A stretch of 64,000 nucleotides of DNA from Bacteroidia bacterium (GCA_016788065.1 JAEUTI010000001.1:1-64000); one strand, 5' to 3'. Positions 45,309 through 54,508 are shown, counted from the stretch's first letter. Program-made: numbers and translations. Notes: a model not told the origin generated them from the sequence alone.

Positions 45309-46550
45309 ATGAAATTTAATGAAATAATTTCCAATATGGAAATTTGCAATGCTTTGCATGCAAAAGGGTACACTGAACCAACACCTATTCAGGAACAGGC
45401 AATCCCGCATATTTTAGAAGGCAGTGATGTCTTTGGATGTGCACAAACCGGAACAGGTAAAACAGCAGCATTTGCATTGCCAATTCTGCAATTACTAAGT
45501 AACACACCACATCAGGGACGCGATGCAAAAATCAGAGCAGTTGTTCTTGCACCAACGCGTGAACTGGCGATACAGATCAATCAGAGTTTTACCGATTATG
45601 GAAAAGGATTGCGATTGAAAAACACTGTAATCTATGGTGGTGTTTCACAACATCCACAAACTAATGCCTTGAAAGCAGGAGTTGATATTTTAGTAGCTAC
45701 TCCCGGTCGCTTGATCGATTTAATGGATCAGGGATTTGTGCATTTAAAGCATGTGGAGTTTTTAGTTTTAGATGAAGCCGACAGAATGCTGGATATGGGT
45801 TTCATTCACGATATAAAACGCGTGATCAAACTACTTCCTGTAAAAAGACAAACCGTATTTTTCTCAGCAACTATTCCACTTGAAATCAGCAAGCTTGCCG
45901 GTGCAATTTTGAATAAACCAGTCCAGGTTAATGTGGCTCCGGTTTCTGCACCGGCGGAAAAAGTAAGTCAGTGTGTTTATTTTATAGAGAAAACTGAAAA
46001 GCGATCACTGCTGTTTCAAATACTCACCGATGACAAAATTGATCATGCACTTATTTTCGCAAGAACTAAAAGAGGCGCAGATAGAATTGCAAAAGATCTT
46101 ACTAAAAAAGGAATTAAAGCTGAAGCTATTCATGGTGACAAATCGCAAGGTTCACGCGAGCGTGCACTAGACGGATTTAAAAACAGACGCATCCGTATTC
46201 TGGTTGCAACCGATATTGCATCACGAGGAATTGATGTCGATAAACTTAGTCACGTAATCAATTTTGATCTACCTGAAGTTCCGGAAACATACATTCACCG
46301 AATTGGCAGAACAGCACGTGCCGGAGAAGAAGGAGCAGCAATTTCGTTTTGCTCACCGGATGAACTTCCATACTTAAACGACATTCGCAAACTGGTTCCT
46401 AAAGATATTATCTCTATGCCACATACTTTCAGTACGGGCAGTGTTTCTATGGGAAATTCAATTGCTGCGTCTACTCATACTCCAATGAATCGTGGGAATC
46501 AACAACGTAATAAACCTACGTTCAGAAGAAGAGCAACTGCGAAAGCGTAA
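45309..46550 (+). CDS. DEAD-box ATP-dependent RNA helicase (RhlE-like)
   Basis: The 413-residue protein has the full helicase motif set: Q motif (GYTEPTPIQEQAIP), I AQTGTGKTAAFALP, Ia PTRELAIQI, Ib TPGRLIDL, II VLDEADRMLDMGF, III FSATIP, IV ALIFARTKRGADRIAK, V ATDIASRGIDVD and VI HRIGRTARAG. A basic Asn/Arg-rich tail (NRGNQQRNKPTFRRRATAKA) follows, as in RhlE proteins acting on ribosome assembly or cold-structured RNA. It probably shares a transcript with the small ORF at 45190. Confidence 0.95.
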   Translation: MKFNEIISNMEICNALHAKGYTEPTPIQEQAIPHILEGSDVFGCAQTGTGKTAAFALPILQLLSNTPHQGRDAKIRAVVLAPTRELAIQINQSFTDYGKGLRLKNTVIYGGVSQHPQTNALKAGVDILVATPGRLIDLMDQGFVHLKHVEFLVLDEADRMLDMGFIHDIKRVIKLLPVKRQTVFFSATIPLEISKLAGAILNKPVQVNVAPVSAPAEKVSQCVYFIEKTEKRSLLFQILTDDKIDHALIFARTKRGADRIAKDLTKKGIKAEAIHGDKSQGSRERALDGFKNRRIRILVATDIASRGIDVDKLSHVINFDLPEVPETYIHRIGRTARAGEEGAAISFCSPDELPYLNDIRKLVPKDIISMPHTFSTGSVSMGNSIAASTHTPMNRGNQQRNKPTFRRRATAKA

Positions 46551-46697
46551 ATGGTTATCAGTGTTCAGTTATCAGTGATCGGTTTTAATTGCAGTTACTG
46601 ATTAGAAAGATGTTACTGCACTTTAGTTGAAAGTTGTAAGTTGTAAGTTGAAGGTTGCCCTGAGCGCCGCCGCAGTGTGACAATTATTGTAGAGACG

Positions 46698-46780
46698 CAT
46701 TGCATACGTCGCCGCCACAAAACACCTATCCATTGCATGCGTCGCCGCCACAAAACACTTATCCATTGCACGCATCTCCG
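46698..46780. repeat. 33-bp tandem repeat, about 2.5 copies
   Basis: Units at 46698-46730 and 46731-46763 share CATTGCATrCGTCGCCGCC plus CACAAAACACyTATC with two differences; a third is partial (46764-46780). TAGAGACG precedes the first unit. The repeats are adjacent with no spacers, so this is not a CRISPR array. Confidence 0.85.
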
Positions 46781-46851
46781 ACAATTGACTGTTCAAAATA
46801 TGTCATTTTAATCGGAGTCTGCATCATTTGCAGTAAACTAGTAATAAATTT

Positions 46852-46906
46852 AACAAGCGGATTTTCAATTAATTAGAATTTATTTTGAGGATTCGCTTGT
46901 TTTTTG
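46852..46906 (+). terminator. Terminator-like hairpin upstream of arsR
   Basis: The arms AACAAGCG (46852-46859) and CGCTTGTT (46894-46901) enclose a 34-base AT-rich loop and run into TTTTT. The long loop makes it weaker than the other terminators. It may end helicase transcription or attenuate the ars operon. Confidence 0.5.
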
Positions 46907-46919
46907 ATCATCTTCATCG

Positions 46920-46935
46920 TAATATTGCAATATTA
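46920..46935. promoter_or_regulatory. 16-bp palindrome, probable ArsR operator
   Basis: TAATATTGCAATATTA is a perfect palindrome 17 bases before the arsR ATG. ArsR/SmtB repressors bind such AT-rich dyads over their own promoters. Confidence 0.7.
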
Positions 46936-46952
46936 AAATAAACAAGAAACTA

Positions 46953-47282
46953 ATGGGAGCATCAAAAACAGATTTCTTTTCAGCAGACCAAAACGAATTG
47001 GCGGCTATTGCCAAAGCACTGGGACATCCTGCGAGAATTGCCATTATTCAACATCTGCTAAAGGTTAATAGTTGTGTATGTAACAGTATCGTTGATGAAC
47101 TTCCGCTGGCACAACCAACCGTGTCACAGCATTTGAGGGAGCTAAAACAAGCCGGACTCATTCAGGGCACTGTTGAAGGCAATTCAATTTGTTATTGTAT
47201 TAATGGTGAGACATGGAACAAATTCGGCGAATTATTTAAAACATTATTCGCTTCTTATAAACAGATTACTAAATGTTGCTAA
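46953..47282 (+). CDS. arsR: ArsR-family arsenic-responsive repressor
   Basis: The 109-residue winged-helix protein has IAKALGHPARIAIIQHLL, a Cys pair in VNSCVCNSIVDELPLAQ (compare the ELCVCDL metal-binding motif), recognition helix QPTVSQHLRELKQAGLIQG and a terminal Cys-Cys. Binding of As(III) or Sb(III) would release it from the palindrome directly upstream. It is the first gene of the operon; arsM starts 12 bases after its stop. Confidence 0.93.
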   Translation: MGASKTDFFSADQNELAAIAKALGHPARIAIIQHLLKVNSCVCNSIVDELPLAQPTVSQHLRELKQAGLIQGTVEGNSICYCINGETWNKFGELFKTLFASYKQITKCC

Positions 47283-47294
47283 AAAAATAAAACA

Positions 47295-48137
47295 ATGCAA
47301 ACTACAGATCAAATTAAAGAAATGGTAAAGCAAAAATACACCGAGATTGCTTTACAGGATAAATCAACAAATGCTTCTTCATGTTGCGGCGCAACCGGAT
47401 CATGTGGAGAAGTTTATACCATCATGGCTGATGAATATAAAGGTCTGGAAGGTTACAATGAAAATGCAGATCTTGGTCTGGGATGCGGATTGCCAACTCA
47501 GTTCGCCAAAATCAAATCGGGTGATGTTGTAATCGATCTGGGATCAGGCGCAGGTAATGATTGCTTTGTTGCAAGAGCAGAAACCGGTCCTACCGGACGA
47601 GTGATAGGAATTGACATGACTCCGGCAATGATTGAAAAAGCACAACAAAATGCCGACAAATTAAATTACAACAATGTTGAATTTCGGTTAGGTGACATCG
47701 AACGGTTACCGGTTGCTGCAAATATGGCTGATGTGGTGGTGAGTAACTGCGTGTTAAATCTGGTGCCCGATAAAAGAAAAGCATTTCTTGAAATAGCACG
47801 TGTGCTTAAACCGGGAGGTCACTTTAGTATTTCCGATATCGTTTTAACAGGGACATTACCTGATAAGCTTTGTGGTGCAGCAGAAATGTATGCAGGTTGT
47901 GTTGCAGGTGCTATTCAAAAGGAAGAATACCTGGGACTGATTAAAGAATTTGGTTTCGATAATATCACCTTGCAAAAAGAAAAGCCAATTATAATTCCTG
48001 ATCAGATTCTAGCTGATTATCTCACACCGGATGAGATTGCAGATTACAAAAAGAGCGCTGTGGGAATTTACAGCATCACTGTATATGCTGAAAAAAGCGG
48101 ATGTTGTAAATCTGAAAAAGGCAGTTCCTGCTGTTAA
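47295..48137 (+). CDS. arsM: Arsenite S-adenosylmethionine methyltransferase
   Basis: The 280-residue SAM methyltransferase has motif I VIDLGSGAGNDC. The As(III)-binding cysteines of ArsM are all present: Cys64 (GLGCGLPTQF), Cys152 (SNCVLNLVP) and Cys202 (YAGCVAGA). Extra Cys clusters lie at the N terminus (SSCCGATGSCG) and C terminus (SGCCKSEKGSSCC). It methylates As(III) to mono-, di- or trimethyl forms, some of them volatile. It is co-transcribed with arsR and arsC. Confidence 0.94.
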   Translation: MQTTDQIKEMVKQKYTEIALQDKSTNASSCCGATGSCGEVYTIMADEYKGLEGYNENADLGLGCGLPTQFAKIKSGDVVIDLGSGAGNDCFVARAETGPTGRVIGIDMTPAMIEKAQQNADKLNYNNVEFRLGDIERLPVAANMADVVVSNCVLNLVPDKRKAFLEIARVLKPGGHFSISDIVLTGTLPDKLCGAAEMYAGCVAGAIQKEEYLGLIKEFGFDNITLQKEKPIIIPDQILADYLTPDEIADYKKSAVGIYSITVYAEKSGCCKSEKGSSCC

Positions 48138-48155
48138 TTTCAAATTAAAAGGTAT

Positions 48156-48587
48156 ATGAAAAAAATACATGTTCTTTTCATTTGCATCCACAACAGTGCT
48201 CGCAGTCAGATGGCTGAAGCATTTACAAACCAACTTGGAGCCGGCACTTTCATAGCTGAGAGTGCCGGCCTCGAGCCGGGCAAATTAAATCCTGTAGTTG
48301 TGGAAGTGATGCAGGAAATTGGCATCGACCTTTCAAATAATCGTACTAAGGATGTCTTTGAGATGCATGCAACCGGTAAGACATTTGATTATGTGATTAC
48401 AGTGTGCGACGCAAAAAATGCAGAACGTTGTCCGGTTTTCCCGGGAAAAGCACAGAAAATTGCATGGATGTTTGATGATCCATCTCAATTTCAAGGAACT
48501 CCGGAAGAAAAAAAAGCCCAAACCAGAAAAGTTCGTGATGCCATAAAAAGTGAAGTAGCAAAATTTATTACCTCTGCATCTTTATGA
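48156..48587 (+). CDS. arsC: Arsenate reductase, thioredoxin-coupled type
   Basis: The 143-residue protein of the low-molecular-weight phosphatase fold has the P-loop CIHNSAR (Cys10 to Arg16) and SQMAEAF. The redox pair Cys84 and Cys92 lies in [16 protein letters not shown], followed by the acid loop WMFDDPS. It reduces As(V) to As(III), which ArsM methylates or Acr3 exports. Its stop overlaps the acr3 start by 4 bases (ATGA). Confidence 0.94.
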   Translation: MKKIHVLFICIHNSARSQMAEAFTNQLGAGTFIAESAGLEPGKLNPVVVEVMQEIGIDLSNNRTKDVFEMHATGKTFDYVITVCDAKNAERCPVFPGKAQKIAWMFDDPSQFQGTPEEKKAQTRKVRDAIKSEVAKFITSASL

Positions 48588-49642
48588 AAAATGTTGATTG
48601 CAAATCAACACTAACAGGACGCCTTAGTTTTCTTGATCGATACCTGACATTGTGGATTTTCCTCGCTATGGGAATTGGAGTTGCTTCCGGATATTTTTTT
48701 CCGGCAATAACTGAAACCCTGAATAACATGCAATCGGGAACTACAAACATTCCAATTGCAATTGGCTTATTGGTAATGATGTATCCCCCACTGGCAAAAG
48801 TGAAGTATGAGAAATTAGGTGAACTCTTTTCCAACATCCGGCTATTGGTTGTTTCGTTAACCATGAACTGGATAATTGGCCCATTACTCATGTTTGTTTT
48901 GGCAATTACATTTTTACACGACTATCCCGAATATATGTCGGGGTTAATTCTAATTGGCATCGCCAGATGTATTGCCATGGTTATTGTGTGGAACGAACTT
49001 GCCGGAGGTAGTCGCGAGTATGCAGCGGGACTGGTTGCATTGAACAGTATTTTTCAGGTACTGTTTTACAGTCTGCTGGCCTGGTTTTACATTACCTGGC
49101 TCCCACCCTATTTTGGTATTGAATCTCAGCAAATAGCCATCGAAATGAGTGCCATTGCTAAAAGTGTTTTTATCTATCTGGGAATTCCATTCATAGCCGG
49201 TTTCTTAACCCGTTTCATTCTTAGAAAATTAAAAGGTGATGAATGGTATGAAAATTATTTCCTTCCAAAAATCAGTCCCCTCACCCTATTCGCATTGCTT
49301 TTTACCATTCTTGCCATGTTCAATCTAAAAGGAGAAACAATTGTAACAATACCTTTCGATGTTGTATTAATAGCAATTCCTTTGCTGATTTACTTTGCCA
49401 TAATGTTTGTCATTTCATTTATCGCCGGAAAACTTGCAGGTGCCGACTATAGCCGCAATACAGCACAAGCATTCACCGCCACAGGAAATAATTTCGAACT
49501 TGCCATTGCAGTATCCATTGGTATTTTTGGCATCCATAGCGGACAAGCATTTGCTGGTGTTATCGGGCCGCTGGTTGAAGTACCTGCCCTGCTGGCGTTA
49601 GTAAAATTGGCGGAGGTGTTTAAAAAGAAACTATACTTTTAA
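48584..49642 (+). CDS. acr3: Acr3-family arsenite efflux permease
   Basis: The 352-residue membrane protein has about 10 helices. It shows the Acr3 opening [27 protein letters not shown] and the essential Cys/Glu-containing regions [39 protein letters not shown] and [19 protein letters not shown]. It pumps As(III) out using the proton-motive force. It is the last gene of the ars operon; repeat-rich DNA follows with no clear terminator. Confidence 0.95.
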   Translation: MKNVDCKSTLTGRLSFLDRYLTLWIFLAMGIGVASGYFFPAITETLNNMQSGTTNIPIAIGLLVMMYPPLAKVKYEKLGELFSNIRLLVVSLTMNWIIGPLLMFVLAITFLHDYPEYMSGLILIGIARCIAMVIVWNELAGGSREYAAGLVALNSIFQVLFYSLLAWFYITWLPPYFGIESQQIAIEMSAIAKSVFIYLGIPFIAGFLTRFILRKLKGDEWYENYFLPKISPLTLFALLFTILAMFNLKGETIVTIPFDVVLIAIPLLIYFAIMFVISFIAGKLAGADYSRNTAQAFTATGNNFELAIAVSIGIFGIHSGQAFAGVIGPLVEVPALLALVKLAEVFKKKLYF

Positions 49643-50131
49643 TGTGATGATGTGCGAATGTGCTGATGCTTTGCCCTGAGCGAAGCCGAATGGGTGCTGA
49701 TGTGCTGATTTTATGCTACTGAGTAAAAAAGATGACTCTGCACCCATCAGTGAAAAGTGATCAGTAATCAGTGATTAGTAATCAGTGATTAGTATTCAGT
49801 AATCAGTGAATAGTAAACAGTAACGAGTAACAAGTGTTAAGCACCAAATATATTTCTGCGCAAAACTCAATGTATCATTTATCATTTTAACGAATTATTT
49901 TCTGAGCAGCCCTCCATCTATCATTTATCATCTATAATTTATCATCCAACAAACTTCCCTTCTGAGCAGAAAAAATCCTTAATCCTTGATAAGGCGGATC
50001 AGAGATCCGCTTATTTCAGATGTCAGGATCAGAGATCCCTCCGGCAATCCTAAATTCTTAATCCTTAATTTTTAATCTTTCCGTCCTCTGCACATCTTTT
50101 TAGCAGCCCTTCATCTATCATCTATAATTTA
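49643..50131. repeat. Repeat-rich convergent spacer after acr3
   Basis: These 489 bases carry TGTGCTGATG words with CCCTGAGCGAAGCCGAATGGG (49643-49712), a GTGATCAGTAATCAG array (49746-49835), TTTATCATCTATAATTTATC arrays (49870-49945 and 50105-50136), CTTAAT words (49973-49990, 50040-50085), and a GCGGATC/GATCCGC hairpin (49994-50010) with a second GGATC/GATCC pair (50026-50038). No gene was found. Confidence 0.8.
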
Positions 50132-51109
50132 TCATTCCCCCCGGCTGCTTGCTCTCACAAGGCGGTCATTTATGGCTTTACAAAGTCCATGGTCGGGGAA
50201 GGGAATGGCGCAGATGAAATCGAAATCTGATTTATCGAGTTCTCGTAGTGTTGCAAATAAATTCCGGGCTGCTTCTGAGCTATTGCCATCTCGCGAAAGC
50301 GGAAATTGACGGAATGGCAAATCGGTTTTAAAATTTTCAAAGCAAATCAGCGCTCCATTTCCTGATAAGTTCATGAGTGCTAAATTTTCCTCTTTTTCGA
50401 AGTACAAAGGTTTTGAAGGTGCATAGTGACTCTTTAACATTCCCGGAGCGCGTGGATTACTGGATGCATTGGGCTGCACTGAAACCGGCCCAATCAACTT
50501 TTCAATTTCTGAAACCGGTAAGCCACCTATCCTGTAAACTACCGGCTGATCATTTTCAAATCCCAGAATAGTAGACTCCACTCCTACACTACACGGTCCG
50601 CCATCTAAAATATAAGGTAGTTTACCTTGCAGCTGATCGTAAACGTGCTGTGCAGTTGTTGGACTGATATAACCAAACGGATTTGCACTCGGGGCGGCCA
50701 GTGGAAAATCCAGTTCATTCAGCAGTGCCAGTGTGAGCGGATGAGCAGGCATACGCAGAGCAACCGTATTGAGACCGGATGTAACAAGATCAGGAATCAG
50801 TTGCTGCTTTTGCAACAATATAGTTAACGGACCCGGCCAAAATTTCTGCATCAAAACTTCTGCATCTGCAGGTATTGATTTGGCATACCGGTGAATGTCA
50901 TCAATTCCTTTTACATGAACAATCAGCGGATCAAAGACAGGCCTTTCTTTTACATGAAAAATATTAAGCACAGTTGCTTCATGCAAAGCATTTCCAGCAA
51001 GCCCATAAACAGTCTCGGTAGGAATAGCAACTAAAGCTCCATAGCGAAGAAATTTGGCTGCCTGCTCAACATCGTTTCCAATTATTGTTTCCATGATACG
51101 ATCAGACAA
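50132..51109 (-). CDS. L-threonylcarbamoyladenylate synthase (Sua5/TsaC type)
   Basis: The 325-residue protein has the YrdC domain (LRYGALVAIPTETVYGLAGNALHEATVLNIFHVKERPVFDPLIVHV, PLAAPSANPFGYISPTTAQHVYDQL, ILDGGPCSVGVESTILGF). A C-terminal Sua5 domain follows (APGMLKSHYAPSKPL onward). It makes the threonylcarbamoyl-AMP used for tRNA t6A37. The length fits Sua5 rather than the short TsaC. Its start overlaps the end of the aspartase gene by 8 bases. Confidence 0.93.
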   Translation of the reverse strand: MSDRIMETIIGNDVEQAAKFLRYGALVAIPTETVYGLAGNALHEATVLNIFHVKERPVFDPLIVHVKGIDDIHRYAKSIPADAEVLMQKFWPGPLTILLQKQQLIPDLVTSGLNTVALRMPAHPLTLALLNELDFPLAAPSANPFGYISPTTAQHVYDQLQGKLPYILDGGPCSVGVESTILGFENDQPVVYRIGGLPVSEIEKLIGPVSVQPNASSNPRAPGMLKSHYAPSKPLYFEKEENLALMNLSGNGALICFENFKTDLPFRQFPLSRDGNSSEAARNLFATLRELDKSDFDFICAIPFPDHGLCKAINDRLVRASSRGE

Positions 51110-52514
51110 TAAATCTCGGATGAATCATATTTTCCAACGAATAAATTTCCTGCCATTTGTCATCCGTAATCAGCATTTGCTCTTCAACAACAATCTGGTA
51201 AACTGTTTTTCCGGTTCGCAATGCTTCCTTCGCTATTTCAGAAGTTTTCTCATATCCAAGAATTGGATTCAATGAAGTAACAATTCCTACACTGTTCATC
51301 ACTGACTGATGACAAACCTCAGCATTTGCAGTTATTCCTTTCACACATTTATCACTTAGTGTAGTGCATGCATGTGTCATGTATTCCAGTGCTGTGAATA
51401 AACTGAATCCGATCACGGGCTCCATCACATTCAACTGCAACTGTCCTGCTTCACAAGCCATGGTAATAGTAGCATCGGCACCAATTACATAAAAGCACAC
51501 CTGATTTACTACTTCAGGAATTACGGGATTCACTTTACCTGGCATGATGGAAGAGCCGGGCTGCATTTGCGGAAGATTAATTTCATTCAATCCGGTGCGG
51601 GGACCTGAGGAGAGTAAGCGTAGATCGTTGCAAATTTTGGAAAGCTTCACGGCACACCTTTTCAATGTTCCTGAAATTTGAATGTATGCACCTGTATCAA
51701 CAGTTGCTTCAATCAGGTCGGGTGAAAGCGTTAAAGGAATATTTGTAAGTTCGGCGAGCACCAGTGTAACTTTCTCCGCATAACCATCCGGTGCATTTAT
51801 TCCGGTTCCGATTGCGGTGGCACCCATATTTACCTCGGTGATTAACTGTTGTACTTCAAGCATACGCTGAATATCTTCACCGATGGTAGTTGCATAACTT
51901 TTAAATTCTGCACCTAGTGTCATTGGAACGGCATCCTGTAATTGCGTGCGTCCCATTTTAATAATTTCAGCAAATGCACTTCCTTTATCTGCGAAAGCTG
52001 CCTGAACTTGTCTCATGGCATCGATGAAGGCAGAAATTTTATGGTATAATGCTATGCGAAATGCTGTTGGGTATGCATCGTTGGTAGATTGCGAACAGTT
52101 CACATGATTATTTGGGTGTAAAAATGCATACTCACCTTTCTGCTTACCCATCCATTCCAAGCCAATGTTGGCAATCACTTCATTCGCGTTCATGTTGCAG
52201 GAAGTACCGGCTCCTCCCTGGATCATATCAGTTATAAACTGATCCAGATATTTGCCTGCAATCAACTGATCACTTCCATAAATAATGGCATCCGCCACAG
52301 CGGGAGAAATAACGCCGCAATCGCGATTGGCAATTGCAGCAGCTTTTTTCACATAACCAAAACCCTGTATAAATAACGGTTCACGACCGATAGGAATTCC
52401 GGTAATGTGAAAATTCTCAATGGCTCTGCGTGTTTGAATTCCGTAGTACGCATTGGAATCGATTTCCATCTGTCCCAGGAAATCCTTTTCTACTCTGAAA
52501 TCCGAAGTATTCAT
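51102..52514 (-). CDS. aspA: Aspartate ammonia-lyase
   Basis: The 470-residue member of the fumarase/aspartase superfamily starts RVEKDFLGQMEIDSNAYYGIQTRRAIENF, typical of aspartase. It has QGGAGTSCNMNANEVIAN, NNHVNCSQSTNDAYPTA and the signature loop GSSIMPGKVNPVIPE with the catalytic Ser. It converts L-aspartate to fumarate and ammonia. The N-terminal YYGIQT form separates it from class II fumarase. The promoter box lies at 52533-52540. Confidence 0.93.
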   Translation of the reverse strand: MNTSDFRVEKDFLGQMEIDSNAYYGIQTRRAIENFHITGIPIGREPLFIQGFGYVKKAAAIANRDCGVISPAVADAIIYGSDQLIAGKYLDQFITDMIQGGAGTSCNMNANEVIANIGLEWMGKQKGEYAFLHPNNHVNCSQSTNDAYPTAFRIALYHKISAFIDAMRQVQAAFADKGSAFAEIIKMGRTQLQDAVPMTLGAEFKSYATTIGEDIQRMLEVQQLITEVNMGATAIGTGINAPDGYAEKVTLVLAELTNIPLTLSPDLIEATVDTGAYIQISGTLKRCAVKLSKICNDLRLLSSGPRTGLNEINLPQMQPGSSIMPGKVNPVIPEVVNQVCFYVIGADATITMACEAGQLQLNVMEPVIGFSLFTALEYMTHACTTLSDKCVKGITANAEVCHQSVMNSVGIVTSLNPILGYEKTSEIAKEALRTGKTVYQIVVEEQMLITDDKWQEIYSLENMIHPRFIV

Positions 52515-52532
52515 TCATTAAAAATTGAACTT

Positions 52533-52540
52533 CAAATGTA
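52533..52540 (-). promoter_or_regulatory. -7 promoter box of aspA
   Basis: TACATTTG on the minus strand lies 18 bases before the ATG at 52514. Confidence 0.55.
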
Positions 52541-52601
52541 CGGAATTCACAAGTGATGACAGGTTCAGTTAAAACAAGTTAACCACCGGCAATTGTTAAA
52601 A

Positions 52602-53384
52602 TCAACTTCGCTTGATTGCCCTTGTTGCCATCGAGAAAGGCATGTGCTTGTCGATAGGGTTAGTTCCACCCCAACTATCTTCAAATAAATGAGTTAGCAT
52701 CAAACCAGCTTCCAATTGACCGTTTAGAAATGCTTCCAAAGAATGACCAAAAACTACTGGTTCATTCTGATCGGTGAAGAAACGCAGCTCCTCATCATTT
52801 AAAGATTCGAGATCGGAATAAGGCTGACTGTACTTGAGCGTAAACTCCCCTTTTTCAGCTTTAAAAATATCGAATAAATGATACACAGGATTGGTAAAAC
52901 CGGTCATGAAAATACCTCCGGGTTTTAGCACTCTGGCAGCCTCCTTATAGACAGCTTTCACATCGGGAACGAAAGCCGTTGAACAGGGATTAAAAACCAT
53001 ATCAAATTCACCATCCGGAAAAACCGAAAGATCTGCCATGTCACCTTGAACTAGTCTGATATTCAACCCATGACTTTCGGCTACTTTACGATCTTGTGCC
53101 AACTGCTCAGGGGAGTTGTCGAAAATGGTAACTTCAAATCCGGCAGCAGCCATAAGTGGCCCTTGTTGTCCCCCACCCGATGCAAGCCCAAGCACTTTAC
53201 TGCCTTTGGCAGGATACCAATCTGCAGGGACGATTTTGGTAGGCGTAAGAATAAGTTTTAGTTCACTATTTCGTGCTTCTTCCAATTCCTTTTCAGATAC
53301 CGGAATGGTCCAACGGTTTCCTGATCGCACCAGATGATTCCATGCTTCACGATTATATTCCAGATAATTTGCAGGCTTCTCCAT
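52602..53384 (-). CDS. Class I SAM-dependent methyltransferase
   Basis: The 260-residue protein has motif I VLGLASGGGQQG, the acidic loop VTIFDNSPEQL, motif GDMADLSVFPDGEFDMVFNP and KEAARVLKPGGIFMTGF. The GLASGGGQQGP form of motif I recurs in methyltransferases of unknown substrate related to UbiE/Methyltransf_11. No neighbour indicates a substrate. Confidence 0.82.
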   Translation of the reverse strand: MEKPANYLEYNREAWNHLVRSGNRWTIPVSEKELEEARNSELKLILTPTKIVPADWYPAKGSKVLGLASGGGQQGPLMAAAGFEVTIFDNSPEQLAQDRKVAESHGLNIRLVQGDMADLSVFPDGEFDMVFNPCSTAFVPDVKAVYKEAARVLKPGGIFMTGFTNPVYHLFDIFKAEKGEFTLKYSQPYSDLESLNDEELRFFTDQNEPVVFGHSLEAFLNGQLEAGLMLTHLFEDSWGGTNPIDKHMPFSMATRAIKRS

Positions 53385-53419
53385 ACTAATTTAATTTCTG
53401 TAAAAATACCAATTCTGCT

Positions 53420-54397
53420 TCAATCTTCATGGCCTTTAACAGGAAGTTTTTTATGCTCCCACGAAGCTGCTTCTTTCTTCATGGCATCGAGTTCCGCTTC
53501 AGAAAGATTTAGTCCGACTAAGGATGATAAATCGGGTTGGCCGGCATTCACCCAGGCAGTGTACCAAAATGATGCAACACTTAAAATTGCAGTACGCATT
53601 CGCCTTTCAACCATGCCATCCAACATCTTATCATAAGCTTTTGTATATTCAATCGAATACACTTTAACAGTCATATTTCCTTTAAGCTCGTAAGCATATT
53701 TTCTGTCGGCAGGAAAAGAAGCATTTAATTTTCTTTCAAATAAAAGTACCGAATCGTGTGCTGCATAACTGGCTCTGATTATTTTCCAGGCTTCTTTCAA
53801 GGGCGATTTGATGTAACTACATCTGCCAACAAAATAATCGAATTCCTCACCAAAAGATTCCGGAATTCTGGATTCCCAAAAACCATGAATGCCATGTTGA
53901 CCTGTTAGCTGTCCGTTATAATTACTGGTACAATGAAGTGGCACATGAGCATCGCCGATATAATGACCGATATCGGCAGTATACTTTAAAATCTTAGCCA
54001 GATTTTTTTCTCTCATAGCATTGGTTAAACGGAACATCATTTTTTCGATATGCCAGGGAACAATTCCATGAGCCATCAAAGTATCTTCTGTATATTTTGC
54101 AACAGCATCTTTCCACCTTTCGGGGATGCTGTCGAATGGATGTGCTCCATAGCGGTCGATATCGATATAATGACATGCAGCTTCTCCTTCTACAGCATAA
54201 CGCCTTTTATCGGGATCAACGGCATGCGTTGTGATGTAGTCGATATGATATTTATAAAATGCGAAAATTTCGGGTGGCATGGAGAAAACTGCCATTCTGT
54301 TAATACGTTGATGTCCCCAGAATCCCCAGCCAAAAATAGATCCTGCCAATAAAATTAAGGCAATTGCGATGAGTAGAAATTTGATAGTTTTTTTCAT
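53420..54397 (-). CDS. Zinc-dependent phospholipase C / S1-P1 nuclease-like secreted protein
   Basis: The 325-residue protein has a signal or anchor segment (IKFLLIAIALILLAGSIFGWG) and then the metal-ligand pattern of the PLC/P1 nuclease superfamily. WGFWGHQRINRMA lies at the mature N terminus, EAACHYIDID, YTADIGHYIGDAHVPLHCTSNYNG in the middle and GIHGFWES afterwards. These supply the Trp, His and Asp ligands of a trinuclear zinc site. The substrate could be a phospholipid or single-stranded nucleic acid. Confidence 0.72.
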   Translation of the reverse strand: MKKTIKFLLIAIALILLAGSIFGWGFWGHQRINRMAVFSMPPEIFAFYKYHIDYITTHAVDPDKRRYAVEGEAACHYIDIDRYGAHPFDSIPERWKDAVAKYTEDTLMAHGIVPWHIEKMMFRLTNAMREKNLAKILKYTADIGHYIGDAHVPLHCTSNYNGQLTGQHGIHGFWESRIPESFGEEFDYFVGRCSYIKSPLKEAWKIIRASYAAHDSVLLFERKLNASFPADRKYAYELKGNMTVKVYSIEYTKAYDKMLDGMVERRMRTAILSVASFWYTAWVNAGQPDLSSLVGLNLSEAELDAMKKEAASWEHKKLPVKGHED

Positions 54398-54508
54398 TTG
54401 AAAAGTTTTAAAAAGTTGATAGAAAAAATATAGTTGATAAATTATAAAAGCAAACTAATTCCTGTTAAAGAAAACTATTTAACAGTTAAAATCCTCGATA
54501 TTTAAAAA

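Larger units (their letters stand above)
46551..46919. repeat. Repeat-rich spacer between helicase and ars operon
   Basis: The stretch holds a TTATCAGTGATC array (46554-46582), AAGTTGTAAGTTG words running into GCCCTGAGCGCCGCCGC (46624-46675), a 33-bp tandem repeat (46698-46780) and a terminator-like hairpin (46852-46906). No gene was found. Confidence 0.75.

Noticed and set aside
46698-46780. Possible CRISPR array near the ars operon.
   Set aside because: The 33-bp units are directly adjacent with no unique spacers, and only about 2.5 copies exist.
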